A stretch of DNA of 18,311 nucleotides from JBBDSH01 sp040905045 (lineage in GTDB: Bacteria > Pseudomonadota > Gammaproteobacteria > Eutrophobiales > Eutrophobiaceae), in NCBI GenBank assembly GCA_040905045.1, contig JBBDSH010000089.1:1-18311 (forward strand), given 5' to 3'. The notes below the pieces were generated by a model. It was not told where the DNA came from and did not search any database. It saw only the letters and a program-made list of their open reading frames with translations. This document shows positions 7,032 to 13,683 of this stretch, one piece after another (position 1 is the first letter of the stretch; every line of letters starts with the position of its first letter). The position numbers and the translations under genes are program-made.

Positions 7032-7885
7032 TCAGTAACGCCGACCCGGCTGGAACAGTTTTACCTTGCGCGGCTTGAACAGGGGCAGCAGGGCCATGCC
7101 GGCGATGAAACCGCCGATGTGCGCGAACCAGGCAACACCGGCACCTTCCGGCGAAGTCATAACGGAGCTCAGGATCTGGTAGACGAACCACAGGCCCAAC
7201 ACCCAGCCGGCGGGGATGCGCACCATGTGTGCGTAGAATCCAAGCGGTATCAATACCAGAACCCGGGCGTGCGGGAACAGCAACAGGTAAGCCCCCAGGA
7301 CTCCGGAGATGGCGCCGCTGGCGCCGATCATCGGGATCTGTGATTCGGGATTCTGCAGGATCTGGCCGAAGACGGCGGCGATGCCGCAGAGAAGATAAAA
7401 CACAATGAAACGTCCGTGGCCGANNNNNNNNNNNNNNNNNNNNNNNNNNNNNNNNNNNNNNNNNNNNNNNNNNNNNNNNNNNNNNNNNNNNNNNNNNNNN
7501 NNNNNNNNNNNNNNNNNNNNNNNAAGACGGCGGCGATGCCGCAGAGAAGATAAAACACAATGAAACGTCCGTGGCCGAGCATGTCCTCGACGTTATTGCC
7601 GAAGATCCACAAATAGAGCATGTTGCCCGCCAGGTGCATGAAGCCGCCATGCATAAACATGGAGGTGAAGACGCTCATGGCGGGCGGTATCAGAACAATC
7701 TCCGGCGGCAGATCCACCTTGCCCAGCAATACGGCCGGGATGACGCCCAGGCTGTAGACCACGGCCTGGCCGGCCTGCGGTCCCAGTGAGGCCTGCCAGA
7801 AATAGACCAGGACGCAGGCGCTGATGAAGGCAATGGTGAGATACGGAAACCGCCGTGTGGGGTTGTCGTCGTGGAGGGGGATCAC
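7032..7885 (-). CDS. Rhomboid-family intramembrane serine protease (interrupted by a false assembly gap)
   Basis: As given, the gene is broken by 100 N. Collapsing the duplicated flank (joining 7579 to 7423) gives 699 bp, a whole number of codons, and a clean protein of 232 aa. It starts MIPLHDDNPTRRFP, a typical rhomboid opening, and has six or so membrane helices. The HGGFMHLAGNMLYLWIFG block is at 79-96, the catalytic Ser is S138 in GASGAISG, and the partner His is H204 in AHIGGF. It should cut membrane-spanning substrates within the inner membrane; the substrate is unknown. The start is GTG at 7885, with no better ATG. The end is basic (KPRKVKLFQPGRRY). The lipoprotein gene ends 18 bp upstream on the same strand and the NrtS-like gene follows 27 bp downstream. 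Confidence 0.9.
7369..7423. repeat. Left copy of 55-bp duplicated gap flank
   Basis: These 55 bp are identical to 7524-7578 and touch the N run directly. Both copies encode the same piece of the rhomboid protein (GHGRFIVFYLLCGIAAVF), so this is contig overlap and not a biological repeat. Confidence 0.95.
7424..7523. other. Assembly gap of exactly 100 N
   Basis: A run of 100 N is the conventional placeholder for a gap of unknown size. Because the sequence on both sides is the same 55 bp, the two contigs overlap here. The real distance is probably minus 55 bp, meaning no sequence is missing. Confidence 0.95.
7524..7578. repeat. Right copy of 55-bp duplicated gap flank
   Basis: Identical to 7369-7423. 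Removing this copy together with the N run restores a continuous rhomboid reading frame. Confidence 0.95.
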
Positions 7886-7903
7886 AGTTTTTCCGGAGAA
7901 TGA

Positions 7904-8092
7904 TTACCGGCCGATTTCGTCAACCGCCTTCTGCTGCTCTTCCGCTTTCTTTTGCATCATCTCTTCCGCCTGCCGGGCCCTGTCCATGGTGTCGGTCTGC
8001 TCCTTCCAGACATGCTCACTCTCACTTTCGCTCGTACATCCTACACCCATGCCAAGCAGGGCAATTAAAGCAAAAACGCTGAGTGATTTCAT
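7904..8092 (-). CDS. Small putative lipoprotein, function unknown
   Basis: A 62-aa protein. It starts MKSLSVFALIALLGMGVGC, a short signal peptide ending in a lipobox-like GVGC, so lipidation at Cys19 and anchoring to a membrane is likely, although the -3 position is not the usual Leu. The mature part is hydrophilic, charged and probably one long helix (WKEQTDTMDRARQAEEMMQKKAEEQQ), a layout seen in many small periplasmic helical lipoproteins. The ATG at 8092 has a good CGGAGA ribosome binding site; an in-frame ATG 13 codons upstream would spoil the signal peptide. It sits 18 bp ahead of the rhomboid gene. Confidence 0.7.
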   Translation of the reverse strand: MKSLSVFALIALLGMGVGCTSESESEHVWKEQTDTMDRARQAEEMMQKKAEEQQKAVDEIGR

Positions 8093-8184
8093 AGGATCTC
8101 CGTGTGCAGGCGGATGATATTTTTCCGGCATTATAAAGGATTGTCTATGCTTCGTGCTTTTCCTTTCAACTTTTAACTATATAA

Positions 8185-8212
8185 CTCCTTACCCCTCACG
8201 CCTCACTCCTTA
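8185..8212 (-). repeat. Heptad array (4 units) starting at a stop codon
   Basis: Read on the minus strand from the stop codon of the secreted hypothetical protein, four perfectly phased 7-bp units follow: TAAGGAG, TGAGGCG, TGAGGGG, TAAGGAG. The first three bases of unit one are the gene's own TAA (8210-8212). The array ends in an AT-rich stretch. The same unit occurs after speD, glnS and ubiI. Confidence 0.9.
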
Positions 8213-8749
8213 CTTATCGCACCGATCCGTCATGGCCGTAACCTTGCGGCTGTGGGTAAACACGCCCAGATCCGGCAGTCTGCCGTTTTCCACGTTTACC
8301 GGTTCCTCGTATTCCATCAGTTTTCCGCCTTTGCCCTCACGATTGCGCAGGATTTTCGCCCCAAAGACTTCCTCCTCCTTCATGTCCGTTTCACAAACCA
8401 GGGCGGCCGGCCTTTCACGCGCCCGGCGCAGTTCAATCCGTACTTCCTTTCGGTATACGGATTCGCCGCTGACGAATCGCTTCACCGTTGTCGATGACTG
8501 AAAATCCCGGATCTCGGACTTTATCCGGCCGATACCGTACTGGTAATCACCGACAGCCTCCACGTCGGTGATTTGACAAAGACCGGAAATACGATAGGAG
8601 GCGACGGGTTGATAGGTCAGTTCCTTTTCCTTGCATTGGTATTTTTCCCGGTTATCGACATCGATCTCCGGCGCGGGCGGGGATAAATCCATTTCCTGAG
8701 CTGCGATCATTCCGGTGTACATCAGTAAAACAATCAACAGTTTTCGCAT
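8210..8749 (-). CDS. Secreted hypothetical protein behind purC
   Basis: A protein of 179 aa with a signal peptide (RKLLIVLLMYTGMIAAQ, cleavage near residue 17-18), so periplasmic or exported. I recognise no family. The mature part is rich in Glu, Arg and Lys, mostly beta-like, with Cys at YQCKEK, GLCQIT, LVCETD and DRCDK; the even number would allow two disulfides. Its ATG follows the purC stop directly (TGAATG), so it depends on purC transcription and probably on translational coupling, yet nothing suggests a purine role. The stop TAA is the first part of a heptad array. Confidence 0.65.
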   Translation of the reverse strand: MRKLLIVLLMYTGMIAAQEMDLSPPAPEIDVDNREKYQCKEKELTYQPVASYRISGLCQITDVEAVGDYQYGIGRIKSEIRDFQSSTTVKRFVSGESVYRKEVRIELRRARERPAALVCETDMKEEEVFGAKILRNREGKGGKLMEYEEPVNVENGRLPDLGVFTHSRKVTAMTDRCDK

Positions 8750-9646
8750 TCAATCAACCAGCCTCTCCTGCGCTTCGCGATATTTGGCCGCCGTATTATC
8801 AATGACCTCCCGCGGCAGGCGCGGGCCGGGCGGCTTTTTGTCCCAGTCCAGGGTCTCCAGATAATCGCGTACGTATTGTTTATCGAAACTGGGCGGACTG
8901 ATCCCCGTGCGCCAGGAATCCACCGGCCAGAAACGTGATGAGTCCGGTGTTAGTACCTCGTCGATGAGATAAAGTTCGCCGCTATCATTCAGGCCGAACT
9001 CGAACTTGGTGTCGGCGATGATGATACCCCGTTCGAGGGCGTAGTCGGCGGCACGCCGGTAGATGGCGATACTGATATCGCGCACACGGGCGGCAATATC
9101 CCGCCCCAGCAATTCCTCGGTCTTCTCATAGGTGACATTCTCGTCATGCTCACCCAGTTCCGCCTTGGTGGATGGCGTGTAGATAGCTTGCGGCAGCTTC
9201 TCCGCCTGCTGCAGACCCTCAGGCAGACGGATGCCGCAGATGGCGCCGGTCTGCCGGTATTCCTTCCAGCCGGAACCGATAACATAGCCGCGCACGATGG
9301 CTTCCACCGGCAACGGCTTCAGTTTCCTCACCACCAGCGCGCGCCCGGCCACCGCCTGCCGTTCGGCCTCGTCCGGCAGCACATCCTCCAGGGAAATATC
9401 GGTGAGATGATTGGGCACCAGGTCCTGCGTGAACCGGAACCAGAACAGGGAGACGGCGGTCAGGACAGCACCCTTGCCCGGGATGGGATCCGGCAGGATT
9501 ACGTCAAAGGCCGACAGCCGATCGGTGGTCACAATCAGCATATGCCGATCATCGATGTCGTAGATATCCCGGACCTTGCCGCTGTTGAGCAGGGGCAGGC
9601 TGGTGATCCCGGAGCGGTAAAGAGTCGTTTGCGTCTCGCTGTTCAT
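8750..9646 (-). CDS. purC: Phosphoribosylaminoimidazole-succinocarboxamide synthase (SAICAR synthase)
   Basis: An enzyme of de novo purine synthesis that joins CAIR and aspartate using ATP to give SAICAR; cytosolic. The protein is 298 aa, the longer form shared with yeast-type enzymes rather than the ~237-aa E. coli form. Recognisable blocks include SGKVRDIYDI, TTDRLSAFDVILPDPIPGKG, the substrate-binding EAIVRGYVIGSGWKEY, ADTKFEFGL and IDEVLTPDSSRFWP. The ATG at 9646 fits the family length and the usual opening LYRSGI..LPLLNSGKVRDIYD; an in-frame ATG at 9703 would add 19 poorly conserved residues. No clear Shine-Dalgarno site precedes the chosen start. It is divergent from speD across a 154-bp spacer, and the downstream hypothetical gene starts on its stop. 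Confidence 0.95.
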   Translation of the reverse strand: MNSETQTTLYRSGITSLPLLNSGKVRDIYDIDDRHMLIVTTDRLSAFDVILPDPIPGKGAVLTAVSLFWFRFTQDLVPNHLTDISLEDVLPDEAERQAVAGRALVVRKLKPLPVEAIVRGYVIGSGWKEYRQTGAICGIRLPEGLQQAEKLPQAIYTPSTKAELGEHDENVTYEKTEELLGRDIAARVRDISIAIYRRAADYALERGIIIADTKFEFGLNDSGELYLIDEVLTPDSSRFWPVDSWRTGISPPSFDKQYVRDYLETLDWDKKPPGPRLPREVIDNTAAKYREAQERLVD

Positions 9647-9800
9647 GGTAGTAACTGTCTGGATTTCAGTGACATTTTCCCACACCTCGCCCCCCGCGGC
9701 CATGCACCGGTAATTTTCTCTTTAATCCTGTCCCACTCTGTTGTAAGGTGCGCTTCCCCTTCGGGAGCCGAATCAACAGCTTGTATGGGTATTGTCGATT

Positions 9801-10586
9801 ATGGACAAGATACGTCTGCACGGTTTCAACAACCTCACCAAGACTCTCAGCTTCAACATCTACGATGTCTGCTACGCCTGTTCGGACGCCCAGATCACGG
9901 AGTACATGAACTACATCGATGAGGCCTATAACGCCGACCGCCTGACCCAGATTCTGGAGGAGGTGGCCCACCTCATCGGCGCCAATATCCTCAATATCGC
10001 CAAGACCGACTACGAGCCCATGGGCGCCAGCGTCACCATGCTGATCTCCGAGGAGATGACGGTGCCGGAAGGCGTCAACAACAGCGCCACGCCGGGGCCG
10101 ATGCCGGATGCCGTCGTCGCTCATATGGACAAGAGCCACCTGACGGTTCATACCTATCCCGAGAGCCACCCTTATTTCGGCATCAGCACCTTCCGCGCCG
10201 ATATTGATGTCAGCACCTGCGGCATGATTTCACCGCTCAAGGTTCTGAATTATCTCATCCACAGCTTTGAATCGGATATTGTCATGATCGATTACCGGGT
10301 GCGCGGATTCACCCGCGACATCTCCGGCGACAAGCATTTTATCGATCACAAGATCAATTCCATCCAGAACTACATATCAGACAGCACCAAGGAACGCTAT
10401 CAAATGATAGACGCCAACATCTATCAGGAGCAGATATTCCACACCAAGATGGTGCTGAATCATTTCGATCTGGACGACTATCTGTTCCAGGTCAGCGCCA
10501 GGGACCTGGGCGAGGAACAACGTAACGATATCGAGGCCAAGCTGAAGCAGGAGATGATGGAAATCTTCTACGGCCGAAATATGTGA
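9801..10586 (+). CDS. speD: S-adenosylmethionine decarboxylase proenzyme
   Basis: This enzyme makes decarboxylated AdoMet, the aminopropyl donor for spermidine synthesis. The protein is 261 aa and close to E. coli SpeD in length and along most of the chain (KIRLHGFNNLTKTLSFNIYD at the start, FTRDISG.KHFIDH later, EIFYGRNM at the end). It is cleaved within HMDKSH: S112 becomes the pyruvoyl group at the start of the alpha chain. HTYPESHPYFG and FRADIDVSTCG follow. ATG at 9801 matches the E. coli start; a TTG nine bases upstream is a less likely alternative. The ribosome binding site is weak. A small GC hairpin (around 9751-9770) lies in the leader. No spermidine synthase gene is nearby in the window. 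The stop TGA begins a heptad array, and the gene is convergent with glnS. Confidence 0.97.
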   Translation: MDKIRLHGFNNLTKTLSFNIYDVCYACSDAQITEYMNYIDEAYNADRLTQILEEVAHLIGANILNIAKTDYEPMGASVTMLISEEMTVPEGVNNSATPGPMPDAVVAHMDKSHLTVHTYPESHPYFGISTFRADIDVSTCGMISPLKVLNYLIHSFESDIVMIDYRVRGFTRDISGDKHFIDHKINSIQNYISDSTKERYQMIDANIYQEQIFHTKMVLNHFDLDDYLFQVSARDLGEEQRNDIEAKLKQEMMEIFYGRNM

Positions 10587-10611
10587 GGGGTCAGGAGTAA
10601 GCAGTCAGGAG
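10584..10611 (+). repeat. Heptad array (4 units) starting at the speD stop codon
   Basis: Units in exact 7-bp phase from the stop: TGAGGGG, TCAGGAG, TAAGCAG, TCAGGAG, then TAAAACCCC. It faces the array behind glnS. GGGGTCAGGAGTAAG (10587-10601) pairs with CTTACTCCTCACCCC (10646-10660) with one mismatch in 15, so transcripts from either side can fold into a hairpin. Confidence 0.9.
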
Positions 10612-10621
10612 TAAAACCCCG

Positions 10622-10663
10622 TTACTCACACCTCACTCCTTACTCCTTACTCCTCACCCCTTA
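10622..10663 (-). repeat. Heptad array (6 units) at the end of glnS
   Basis: On the minus strand the in-phase units are TAAGGGG (inside glnS, covering its last two sense codons), TGAGGAG (starting with the stop codon), TAAGGAG, TAAGGAG, TGAGGTG and TGAGTAA. The array therefore extends from the last codons of glnS through the whole spacer towards speD. Confidence 0.9.
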
Positions 10664-12333
10664 CTCAACTTCGACCACGTATCCCTCAATGTCACTGCAC
10701 GGTTGAAGACGGGCCTGTCGGCCGACCACTCGCGCCGATCGGCGCAGAAATAGCCCAGCCGTTCGAACTGCACCTTGTCCTCCGGTTGCAGACCCGCCAG
10801 TGCCGGTTCCACCCGCGCGTCTTTCAGGACCTCTATGGATTCCGGATTGAGGCAACCCATCCAGTCCTCCTCGGCATCGGGCCGCGGTACGGAGAACAAA
10901 CGATCGTAGAGCCGCACCTCCGCGGTTACGGCGTGCAGCTCCGACACCCAGTGCAATGTGCCTTTGACCTTCCTGCCGTCCGGGGCGTCGCCGCCACGGG
11001 TTTGTGGATCGTAGCTGCAGCGCAGTTCCGTGATCTCGCCGGCGTTGTCCTTGATCACTTTGTTACAGGTAATGAAATAAGCGTAACGCAGACGCACCTC
11101 ACGACCCGGCGCCAGGCGGAAAAACTTCTTCGGCGGCTCCTCCATGAAATCGTCACGCTCAATATAAATCACCCGGCTGAACGGGAGTTGCCGCGTGCCC
11201 ATCTCCGGCTTCTGCGGGTGATTGGCCGCCTGCAGCCATTCCTCCCCGTCTTCCGGGTAGTTCTCGATGACCACACGCAGGGGGTTCAGTACGGCCATGG
11301 CACGCGGTGCGTTTTCGCCCAGATCGCTGCGCAGGGCGTCCTCCAGCATGCTCATGTCGGTACGGGAATTGTTGCGGGTGACGCCGATGCGCTCGCAGAA
11401 TTCGCGGATGGAAGCGGGTGTATAGCCGCGCCGCCGGATACCGCAGATAGTGGGCATGCGCGGATCATCCCAACCGGCCACGCGACCGCTTCGCACCAGC
11501 TCGATAAGGCGGCGCTTGCTGAGAACCATGTAATCCAGGTTGAGGCGCGCGAACTCATATTGGCGCGGCCTGGCCGGCGTATCCAGATTGTCGAGAAACC
11601 AGTCGTACAAGGCCCGGTTATCCTCGAATTCCAGGGTGCAAAGGGAATGGGTAATTCCCTCGATGGCGTCGGACAGACAATGGGTGAAATCGTACATGGG
11701 ATAAATGCACCATTTATCCCCGGTGCGGTGATGGGGCGCCCGGCGAATGCGGTAAATGACGGGATCGCGCAGGCAGATCCTGGGCGAGGCCATGTCGACC
11801 CTGGCCCGCAATACATGCTCGCCGTCGGCGAACTCACCGTCACGCATGCGCCGGAACAGATCCAGGTTTTCCTCGACAGTACGTTCGCGGTACGGGCTTT
11901 CCCGGCCCGGTTCGTTGAGCGTGCCGCGGTATTCGCGGATCTCTTCCATGCTCAGGCTGTCCACGTAGGCCTTGCCCTGTGTAATCAAATCCTCAGCATA
12001 GGCATACAGCTGCTCGAAATAGTCGGATGCAAAACGCGCTTCACCCTCCCATTGGAATCCCAGCCAGCGGATATCCTCCTTGATGGAGTCCACGTATTCC
12101 ACTTCTTCCTTCTCGGGATTGGTATCGTCAAAACGCAGATTACATTGGCCGCCGAATTCCTCCGCCACGCCGAAGTTGAGGCAAATGGACTTGGCGTGAC
12201 CGATATGCAGGTAACCGTTGGGTTCCGGCGGAAAGCGGGTGTGCACTCGCCCGCCGTGGGTGCCGGCGGCGATGTCCTCTTTAATGATCTTGCGGACAAA
12301 GTTGTCCGCTTTGGTGGTTTCGTTATCACTCAT
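10654..12333 (-). CDS. glnS: Glutaminyl-tRNA synthetase
   Basis: A class I aminoacyl-tRNA synthetase that charges tRNA-Gln directly; cytosolic. The protein is 559 aa (E. coli about 554). The HIGH motif is at 43-46 within PPEPNGYLHIGHAKSI, the KMSKS-equivalent is LSKRR at 271-275, and the GlnRS-type block RFDDTNPEKE is at 67-76. The C-terminal anticodon-binding beta barrels follow (YIERDDFMEEPPKKFFRL, CSYDPQTRGG). The family usually ends near DTW.K; here the end is DTWSKLSKG, and the last codons coincide with a heptad repeat unit. The ATG at 12333 is the only start consistent with the family; its ribosome binding site is weak. It is a stand-alone gene, convergent with speD and 138 bp downstream of ubiI. 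Confidence 0.98.
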   Translation of the reverse strand: MSDNETTKADNFVRKIIKEDIAAGTHGGRVHTRFPPEPNGYLHIGHAKSICLNFGVAEEFGGQCNLRFDDTNPEKEEVEYVDSIKEDIRWLGFQWEGEARFASDYFEQLYAYAEDLITQGKAYVDSLSMEEIREYRGTLNEPGRESPYRERTVEENLDLFRRMRDGEFADGEHVLRARVDMASPRICLRDPVIYRIRRAPHHRTGDKWCIYPMYDFTHCLSDAIEGITHSLCTLEFEDNRALYDWFLDNLDTPARPRQYEFARLNLDYMVLSKRRLIELVRSGRVAGWDDPRMPTICGIRRRGYTPASIREFCERIGVTRNNSRTDMSMLEDALRSDLGENAPRAMAVLNPLRVVIENYPEDGEEWLQAANHPQKPEMGTRQLPFSRVIYIERDDFMEEPPKKFFRLAPGREVRLRYAYFITCNKVIKDNAGEITELRCSYDPQTRGGDAPDGRKVKGTLHWVSELHAVTAEVRLYDRLFSVPRPDAEEDWMGCLNPESIEVLKDARVEPALAGLQPEDKVQFERLGYFCADRREWSADRPVFNRAVTLRDTWSKLSKG

Positions 12334-12376
12334 TACTTTGGTCTGATTCGATCTGATTCTGAATGTCTTTCATCGG

Positions 12377-12390
12377 TGAGGAGTAAGGCG
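12377..12390 (+). repeat. Short plus-strand heptad pair
   Basis: Two units, TGAGGAG and TAAGGCG, lie in the glnS leader and face the larger minus-strand array behind ubiI. The 11-bp stretch TGAGGAGTAAG (12377-12387) is perfectly complementary to CTTACTCCTCA (12430-12440), allowing a hairpin. Confidence 0.85.
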
Positions 12391-12419
12391 TCGATAATCC
12401 AACCCCGGGATGTCTTTTA

Positions 12420-12474
12420 CTCCTTACTCCTTACTCCTCACTCCTTACTCCTCACTCCCACCCCTCACCCCTCA
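12420..12474 (-). repeat. Heptad array (8 units) starting at the ubiI stop codon
   Basis: Minus-strand units from the stop are TGAGGGG, TGAGGGG, TGGGAG (a 6-bp unit), TGAGGAG, TAAGGAG, TGAGGAG, TAAGGAG, TAAGGAG, followed by TAAAAG. The first three bases are the stop codon of ubiI (12472-12474). This is the longest array of this unit in the window. Confidence 0.92.
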
Positions 12475-13683
12475 CTCTCCCCGCCGGGCGACGGCGGGGA
12501 GATCGCCTTCCAGCCCCATGGCGCGGCGCATGATCCGGTTCTTTATCACGGGAACGGAATCAAAGGCGTTCATGCCCAGGTTGCGCAACAAACTAACAGG
12601 CCGGGTTTCGTTTTCGAATAAAATCTTGAAACCCTCCAGCACCATCATCATCAGGTAGTTTTCGCCGCGCCGCCAGCGCTCGTATTTTCGCAGAACGGCA
12701 TGCCCGCCGATATCGCGTTTCCGGTCACGGGCAGCCGTCAGGACTTCGGCGAGACTGGCGGCATCGAGAAAACCCATGTTCGCACCCTGTCCCGCCAGCG
12801 GATGGATGCAATGGGCAGCGTCACCGATCAATACCAGGCGGCCGCGGCAATAACACTCCGCCTGGGCACGGCCGAGGGGAAATCCGCCGCGCGGACCGCT
12901 GTCGAGAATCTTGCCAAGGGAATATTCGAAGGCCTCGCCCAGCGTCCGTTGAAAATCTTCCGCCGCCATGTCCAGCAGTTCACGGGCGTGCCCGGGTTCC
13001 GTCGACCAGACGATACCACAATCGTGCGGATCGGGCAGGGGCAGGAAGGCCAGGGGGCCGTTTTTCAGGAATCGCTGCCGCGCGGTGCGGTCGTGCGGCA
13101 GTTCGGTACGTACGACACAGGCCACCGCCTGCTGCCGGTAATCGTGGAAGCGGTAATCGATATGCGCCAGTTCCCGCGTCGGGGAATGAATGCCGTCGGC
13201 GGCGACGATCAGGGCTGCGTTCAGACGCCGGCCGTCGTCCAGTGTCACTTCCGCCCGCTCACCCTCGTACTGCAATTGCTGCACACGAACGCCGCGCAGG
13301 AAGGTGATGCCCGGGTGCACGTCGGTAATTCGATCCAGCGCGGCCTGCAGAACCGGCTGCTCCACCACGTAGCCAAGTTCACCGGCGCCGACGGTTTCGC
13401 AGTCGAAACGTACCCGGCCGGAACCGGCCTCGTCCCAGACCTCCATATGCTCGAACCGGCCGATGCGCTCCGTCGGCAGACGGCGCCAGACATCCACCGA
13501 CTCGAGAATGTTGCGCGTCGCCTGCGTCAGGGTCAGGGCGCGCGGATCGGTGGATTCCGGCTCACGTTCCGGCGGCGCCGGATTGGCCTCGATAATCGTG
13601 CTGTGCATGCCGGCACGGCCCAGCAGCAGGGCCAGGAGGCTGCCGGTGAGCCCGCCGCCGACAATCAGTACATCATCCTCCAT
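12472..13683 (-). CDS. ubiI: FAD-dependent ubiquinone hydroxylase, UbiI/VisC type
   Basis: A flavoprotein monooxygenase of 403 aa in the UbiH/UbiF/UbiI family. It likely hydroxylates C5 of the ring in ubiquinone synthesis, acting with the Ubi complex at the inner membrane. FAD-binding motifs are VLIVGGGLTGSLLA at the N-terminus, the DG motif in VAADGIHSPTREL near residue 165, and VLIGDAAHCIHPLAGQGANMG near 285. The GDAAH form, the position after ubiH and the E. coli gene order ygfB-pepP-ubiH-ubiI support UbiI over UbiF, but substrate position within this family cannot be set by sequence alone. The ATG at 13683 has GGGGGAG upstream and overlaps the end of ubiH by 11 bp; an upstream in-frame start would add 14 unrelated residues. 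The stop starts a heptad array. Confidence 0.88.
   Translation of the reverse strand: MEDDVLIVGGGLTGSLLALLLGRAGMHSTIIEANPAPPEREPESTDPRALTLTQATRNILESVDVWRRLPTERIGRFEHMEVWDEAGSGRVRFDCETVGAGELGYVVEQPVLQAALDRITDVHPGITFLRGVRVQQLQYEGERAEVTLDDGRRLNAALIVAADGIHSPTRELAHIDYRFHDYRQQAVACVVRTELPHDRTARQRFLKNGPLAFLPLPDPHDCGIVWSTEPGHARELLDMAAEDFQRTLGEAFEYSLGKILDSGPRGGFPLGRAQAECYCRGRLVLIGDAAHCIHPLAGQGANMGFLDAASLAEVLTAARDRKRDIGGHAVLRKYERWRRGENYLMMMVLEGFKILFENETRPVSLLRNLGMNAFDSVPVIKNRIMRRAMGLEGDLPAVARRGE

Noticed and set aside
7369..7578. True tandem duplication or frameshifted rhomboid pseudogene
   Set aside because: The duplicate touches an exact 100-N placeholder on both sides, and removing it restores a perfect gene.
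9647..9703. Longer purC start at 9703
   Set aside because: The 19 extra residues are not part of the family, and the 298-aa form starts at the usual place.
10584..10663. CRISPR array
   Set aside because: Units are 7 bp and directly adjacent with no spacers, and no cas genes are present. The same holds for the other heptad arrays.
10786..12621. Long open frame of about 611 codons on the plus strand, opposite glnS
   Set aside because: It is antisense to a clear GlnS, has no recognisable domain, and arises from GC-rich third positions of the real gene.
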